64,000 nt of DNA. It comes from Leptospira ilyithenensis (GTDB lineage Bacteria; Spirochaetota; Leptospiria; Leptospirales; Leptospiraceae). Positions 61,658 to 64,000 of this stretch are shown in pieces (position 1 is the stretch's first letter; the number at the start of each line of letters is the position of its first letter). The notes below the pieces were generated by a model. The model saw nothing but the letters and a program-made list of their open reading frames with translations. It made no database searches and had not been told where the DNA came from. The translations under genes were made by a program, and so were the position numbers. The stretch lies in contig NZ_RQHV01000002.1 in the NCBI RefSeq assembly GCF_004771005.1, forward strand, positions 202,914 to 266,913. The letters are read 5' to 3'.

Positions 61658-61693
61658 AAAGGACCCCGAAAGTTTTGGCTTTCGGGGTCCTTT
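61658..61693 (-). terminator. Strong rho-independent terminator of the speD operon
   Basis: Perfect 15-base arms AAAGGACCCCGAAAG (61658-61672) and CTTTCGGGGTCCTTT (61679-61693) with a 6-base loop. On the minus strand the stem ends in CCTTTTTTATG. Confidence 0.92.
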
Positions 61694-61721
61694 GGTCAAA
61701 TCTTAGTTTACGATTCTTTCT

Positions 61722-62582
61722 TTAGAAACGGTTGCACACGTTGATGCGCATTCCTTTTCCTTCAAAAAACTTGCGGGTAAACTCGGCAGCTACTTTCGGA
61801 TCGTATCCTTTGCAGGAAAAGATATCGATATAAGCAGTGTTTGTATCATTTGCGAAGTGAGCGGAGATACAAGATGTTTCAATCAATTGAAACATGGAAT
61901 AACCTGCCACTCTTTCGTCTTCTCCGAAATGAACTACGTGAGTTTCCCCAAATCGTTTCATGTCGATGAGCTCACAAAGTTCCACTACATATCTTTTGAT
62001 AGCATCTGCATCACGGATCAAAGCACCGCTGCAATCAATTACATCAAGAGAAGTAAGTAGTCCCCAAGCACCTTCTTGGAACATCGGGAAAACTCTGAGA
62101 TTGGAATCCTCATCAATCTGACGTTGGATGAAATTTGCGAAATTTCCATTGTATCTTTTACGAATGGATTCTGCAAAATCATCGGATTGTTTTAATACGG
62201 CACCATTTAACATATAGGAGTCGTAAGTGATTTCTTCACCAGCTTGGATGTCCCGAAGAGCAATCAATTCGATCTGCCCTTGGAATCCGCAATTTGGCTC
62301 GGAACTATGACGGATCAAATGCACTGCATCCGGACCGTCATCATGGATTGGATTTACGAGAAATAAATTCTCGGAAATGGGAAGTGCGAATACTTCTTGG
62401 CCTAGACTAGAAAGTGCAGAGCTTGGTACAACTTTTCCACCAAATACAGCGACAGTTTCGCCTTTTCTGATAGAAGCATTTGTTTGGACGATCGCCTTGC
62501 CTGCCTCATCTTCGAATACTTCCAGATCTTTGTGAAGATAGGAAAACCGATTCACAACATGGTTTCTTGATTTAAGTTTCAC
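61722..62582 (-). CDS. SET methyltransferase domain fused to SpeD-like pyruvoyl decarboxylase domain
   Basis: A 286-residue fusion. The GTG start has GGAGG 9 bases upstream. Residues about 20-125 fit a SET domain: ASIRKGETVAVFGG, IRHSSEPNCGF (SET asparagine motif) and AGEEITYDSY. No post-SET cysteines follow. Residues about 172-286 are SpeD-like: GYSMFQLIETSCISAHF and AYIDIFSCKG. S229, S237, H242 and C257 have exactly the spacing of S55, S63, H68 and C83 in canonical SpeD, so self-cleavage to a pyruvoyl enzyme looks possible. The substrate may be AdoMet or an amino acid; SpeD relatives decarboxylating ornithine or arginine are known. It ends the speD operon. Confidence 0.82.
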   Translation of the reverse strand: MKLKSRNHVVNRFSYLHKDLEVFEDEAGKAIVQTNASIRKGETVAVFGGKVVPSSALSSLGQEVFALPISENLFLVNPIHDDGPDAVHLIRHSSEPNCGFQGQIELIALRDIQAGEEITYDSYMLNGAVLKQSDDFAESIRKRYNGNFANFIQRQIDEDSNLRVFPMFQEGAWGLLTSLDVIDCSGALIRDADAIKRYVVELCELIDMKRFGETHVVHFGEDERVAGYSMFQLIETSCISAHFANDTNTAYIDIFSCKGYDPKVAAEFTRKFFEGKGMRINVCNRF

Positions 62583-62886
62583 TGTGTGAAACCTCCAGTA
62601 GCAAATTTGTTAAATTTGAATTCACGCATCCGACGAGGTCGTAGGAAAAAACCCCTAGGTTGGAGGAAGCAGTGAAATCTTGCGCGTTAAAACGCAAATT
62701 AGCCCCAGAGAGACCGAGTGAATTGGCCTCCACGAAGGTGTCTGAACTCTTGGATGTTACGGGAGTAACGTCTGTAAAAGTTCCAGAGACGATCTGGTTA
62801 GTTTTTTGAGGAAGGGAGCAGAAGAACAATTTTCCATGGGCGAGTTGCCCTGGAGGTTCCTCTTCGACATTTACCTGGTCTTGCAT
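62572..62886 (-). CDS. Small protein of unknown function between speD and the SET-SpeD gene
   Basis: A 104-residue protein. Its ATG overlaps the speD stop (TAATG), and its end overlaps the next gene by 11 bases, so it is translated as part of the operon. GTFTDVTPV, FVEANSLGLSGANLRF and the closing LVGCVNSNLTNLLLEVS give a beta-rich pattern that faintly recalls PilZ domains (an S-x-x-G turn), but the RxxxR motif is missing. I do not claim the family. Being between two SpeD-type enzymes it may be a regulatory or partner protein. Low-complexity N-terminus. Confidence 0.6.
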   Translation of the reverse strand: MQDQVNVEEEPPGQLAHGKLFFCSLPQKTNQIVSGTFTDVTPVTSKSSDTFVEANSLGLSGANLRFNAQDFTASSNLGVFSYDLVGCVNSNLTNLLLEVSHSET

Positions 62887-63275
62887 TACGCTCCGACTGG
62901 TTTTACTCGGATTTGTTCAACGGGAAGGTTGAGCAGTCCGCGTTTCATCTCGACCACCGAAATAGATTTCGATGCAAACTTCTCTTTCATATACAAAAGA
63001 GCCTTGTTGTTGTCGATCAGATCACCACAGGTAAAAACATCGATAGCAGCGTATCCGTATTCGGGCCATGTATGGATGGTGAAATGTGATTCGCTAATCA
63101 CAACACACCCACTAACGCCGTACGGGTTAAATTGGTGGAAAGTGGAGTTCACAACTGTTGCTCCTGAAACTTCTGCTGCTTCTAGCATAATAGTTTCAAC
63201 GAGTTCATGGTTGTTGATCATTTCCGGATCGCACTCATAAAGTTCTGCTATTACGTGTTGTCCCAATGCTTTCAT
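62886..63275 (-). CDS. speD: S-adenosylmethionine decarboxylase proenzyme (class 1b)
   Basis: A 129-residue proenzyme that cleaves itself to form a pyruvoyl group and then makes decarboxylated AdoMet for spermidine synthesis. The self-cleavage site is E62-S63 in VISESHFTIHTWPEYG. S55 (GVSG), H68 and C83 (DVFTCG) complete the active site. The length and sequence are those of the short bacterial class 1b. AGGAGG lies 17 bases and GAAGAA 4 bases before the ATG. It leads a three-gene operon with the unknown protein and the SET-SpeD fusion. speE lies about 5 kb away on the same strand. Confidence 0.96.
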   Translation of the reverse strand: MKALGQHVIAELYECDPEMINNHELVETIMLEAAEVSGATVVNSTFHQFNPYGVSGCVVISESHFTIHTWPEYGYAAIDVFTCGDLIDNNKALLYMKEKFASKSISVVEMKRGLLNLPVEQIRVKPVGA

Positions 63276-63444
63276 CGTTTCTTCGTCTAAAACCTCCTAT
63301 GGTATAAATTACGAATGACCTTGACCATAAATTCAGCTTGGCGCAAGGGTAAAGAAAATTTTTTTGTTCTGCACAAAAAATAAATTAATTTTACCTATCA
63401 TTATGACTATTCTCTCGGATAATCCCCAACAAAGTTGAAAAAAA

Positions 63445-63882
63445 ATGAAACAATACTCTAAAATTTTTTATCTTGCAGGCTTCCTCTGTATGCCTCTCTT
63501 CATCTTACTTCTCGTTTACGGCTATGTAAAATTAAACCAAATGACAAGTGAGGAGATCTACTGGGGGCATAATCGCTCTTTTGCGTTCGCGCAAGGCTCC
63601 CGGGAGGGAAAATTAATCCTACTTTCCATTACAAAACATCGCTGTGACGCCTTACGAGGTTTGGAATGCGGAGAAGGAAAATTGGATTTGGCCGGATATG
63701 TACTTCTCAATATCAATCCTTCCCATTCTGAATTTCAAAATTTGATTTCAGATGACAGGTTTGCCGAATTGAAGTCAGGCGAACTTCCGAGATATTATAT
63801 TCTCAATACAAGCGGAGAAATTCGATTTTCGTCCAAGGAATTGCCCAGTTTGGAAGATATAAGGAAGGTTCGGAAAGAATAA
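63445..63882 (+). CDS. Membrane-anchored thioredoxin-fold-like protein
   Basis: A 145-residue protein with one N-terminal helix (about 8-30). The rest resembles a thioredoxin fold without the CxxC motif: GKLILLSITKHRCDALRGLEC, YVLLNINPSHSEFQNLI, and PRYYILNTSGEIRFSSKEL, where YYILNTSGEI matches the cis-Pro strand region. The two Cys (C68 and C76) are seven residues apart. It could be a periplasmic redox-related or binding protein. The assignment is by pattern only. It is probably cotranscribed with the lipoprotein gene that follows. Confidence 0.5.
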   Translation: MKQYSKIFYLAGFLCMPLFILLLVYGYVKLNQMTSEEIYWGHNRSFAFAQGSREGKLILLSITKHRCDALRGLECGEGKLDLAGYVLLNINPSHSEFQNLISDDRFAELKSGELPRYYILNTSGEIRFSSKELPSLEDIRKVRKE

Positions 63883-63929
63883 GATTTCAAAATTCTTTCT
63901 TTGGATTACACTAAAAAAGGAGGTTTTGT

Positions 63930-64000
63930 ATGAAAACTTCATTCAAACTCTTTTTCCTTCTTTTAGGATTCTGTTTTGTTTCCTTATCCCATTGCAAAAC
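63930..64000 (+). CDS. Start of a lipoprotein gene, cut by the window end
   Basis: AGGAGG lies 5 bases before the ATG. The visible residues form a signal peptide with a lipobox (FVSLSHC21KT). The rest lies outside the window. Confidence 0.75.
   Translation, partial: MKTSFKLFFLLLGFCFVSLSHCK

Noticed and set aside
1..64000. CRISPR arrays, tRNA or rRNA genes, insertion sequences, prophage
   Set aside because: No regularly spaced repeats, no tRNA arms with GTTCRA loops in gaps, no transposase, integrase or terminal repeats were seen; very short or unusual RNA genes could still be missed.

Overview
The window looks like chromosomal DNA from a spirochaete of the genus Leptospira. The evidence is the mix of families: LruC-domain lipoproteins, a DUF1574 SGNH-like protein, an AZOBR_p60025-type polytopic protein, many exported proteins with loose spirochaete-style lipoboxes, and moderately AT-rich DNA by eye. 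Species cannot be decided from the sequence alone; the gene set is compatible with a free-living saprophyte. I see no rRNA, tRNA, CRISPR array, insertion sequence or prophage. The one gene-free stretch over 300 bases is 8834-9220.

Layout. 1-4781: tail of a bile-acid/sodium symporter, rpmG (too short for most ORF calls), a DksA-like regulator with a broken zinc finger, an O-antigen-ligase-like membrane protein and an exported HExxH protein. 4954-8833: two tandem LruC-domain lipoproteins on the minus strand, the second split by a one-base frameshift. 9221-13951: ubiE, exbB/exbD, and a PAS histidine kinase coupled to a response-regulator/phosphatase. 14034-23859: DNA polymerase IV, esterase, DUF547, OsmC, 1-Cys peroxiredoxin, a single-Cys HMA-like miniprotein behind a MerR-type promoter, sthA, an ECF sigma/FecR pair with an orphan HAMP protein, a PIG-L deacetylase and a DUF1772 protein. 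23900-25471: a complete tripartite HipB-HipS-HipT kinase toxin-antitoxin operon with three operator repeats. 25566-38386: hrpB, STAS/zinc-ribbon protein, a WbpM-type dehydratase coupled to an SspB-like protein and an NCS2 permease, htpX, apt, a membrane ATPase, and an active HtrA protease coupled to a degenerate HtrA-like partner.

38378-47629 is a surface-glycan region (GT-C-like protein, SGNH proteins, GT2 enzymes, a CDP-paratose-epimerase-like SDR, a nucleotidyltransferase/GT2 fusion) with an M30-like peptidase. 47728-59037 holds small soluble proteins, the FAD oxidoreductase/DUF1365/cyclopropane-synthase operon, pyrF, an envelope operon, speE and a TMEM43-like protein. 59159-61628 is an MFS exporter and a CsoR-type repressor with its CDF metal exporter and a C/G-rich operator.

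61722-63275 is the most unusual locus: canonical speD, a coupled small unknown protein, and a fusion of a SET methyltransferase domain to a second SpeD domain that keeps the pyruvoyl-enzyme residues at exactly canonical spacing. With speE about 4 kb away, polyamine and AdoMet metabolism is a clear theme of this end of the window.

Many genes are packed by ATGA stop/start overlaps, and several divergent pairs start within a few bases of each other, so many promoters must lie inside neighbouring genes.
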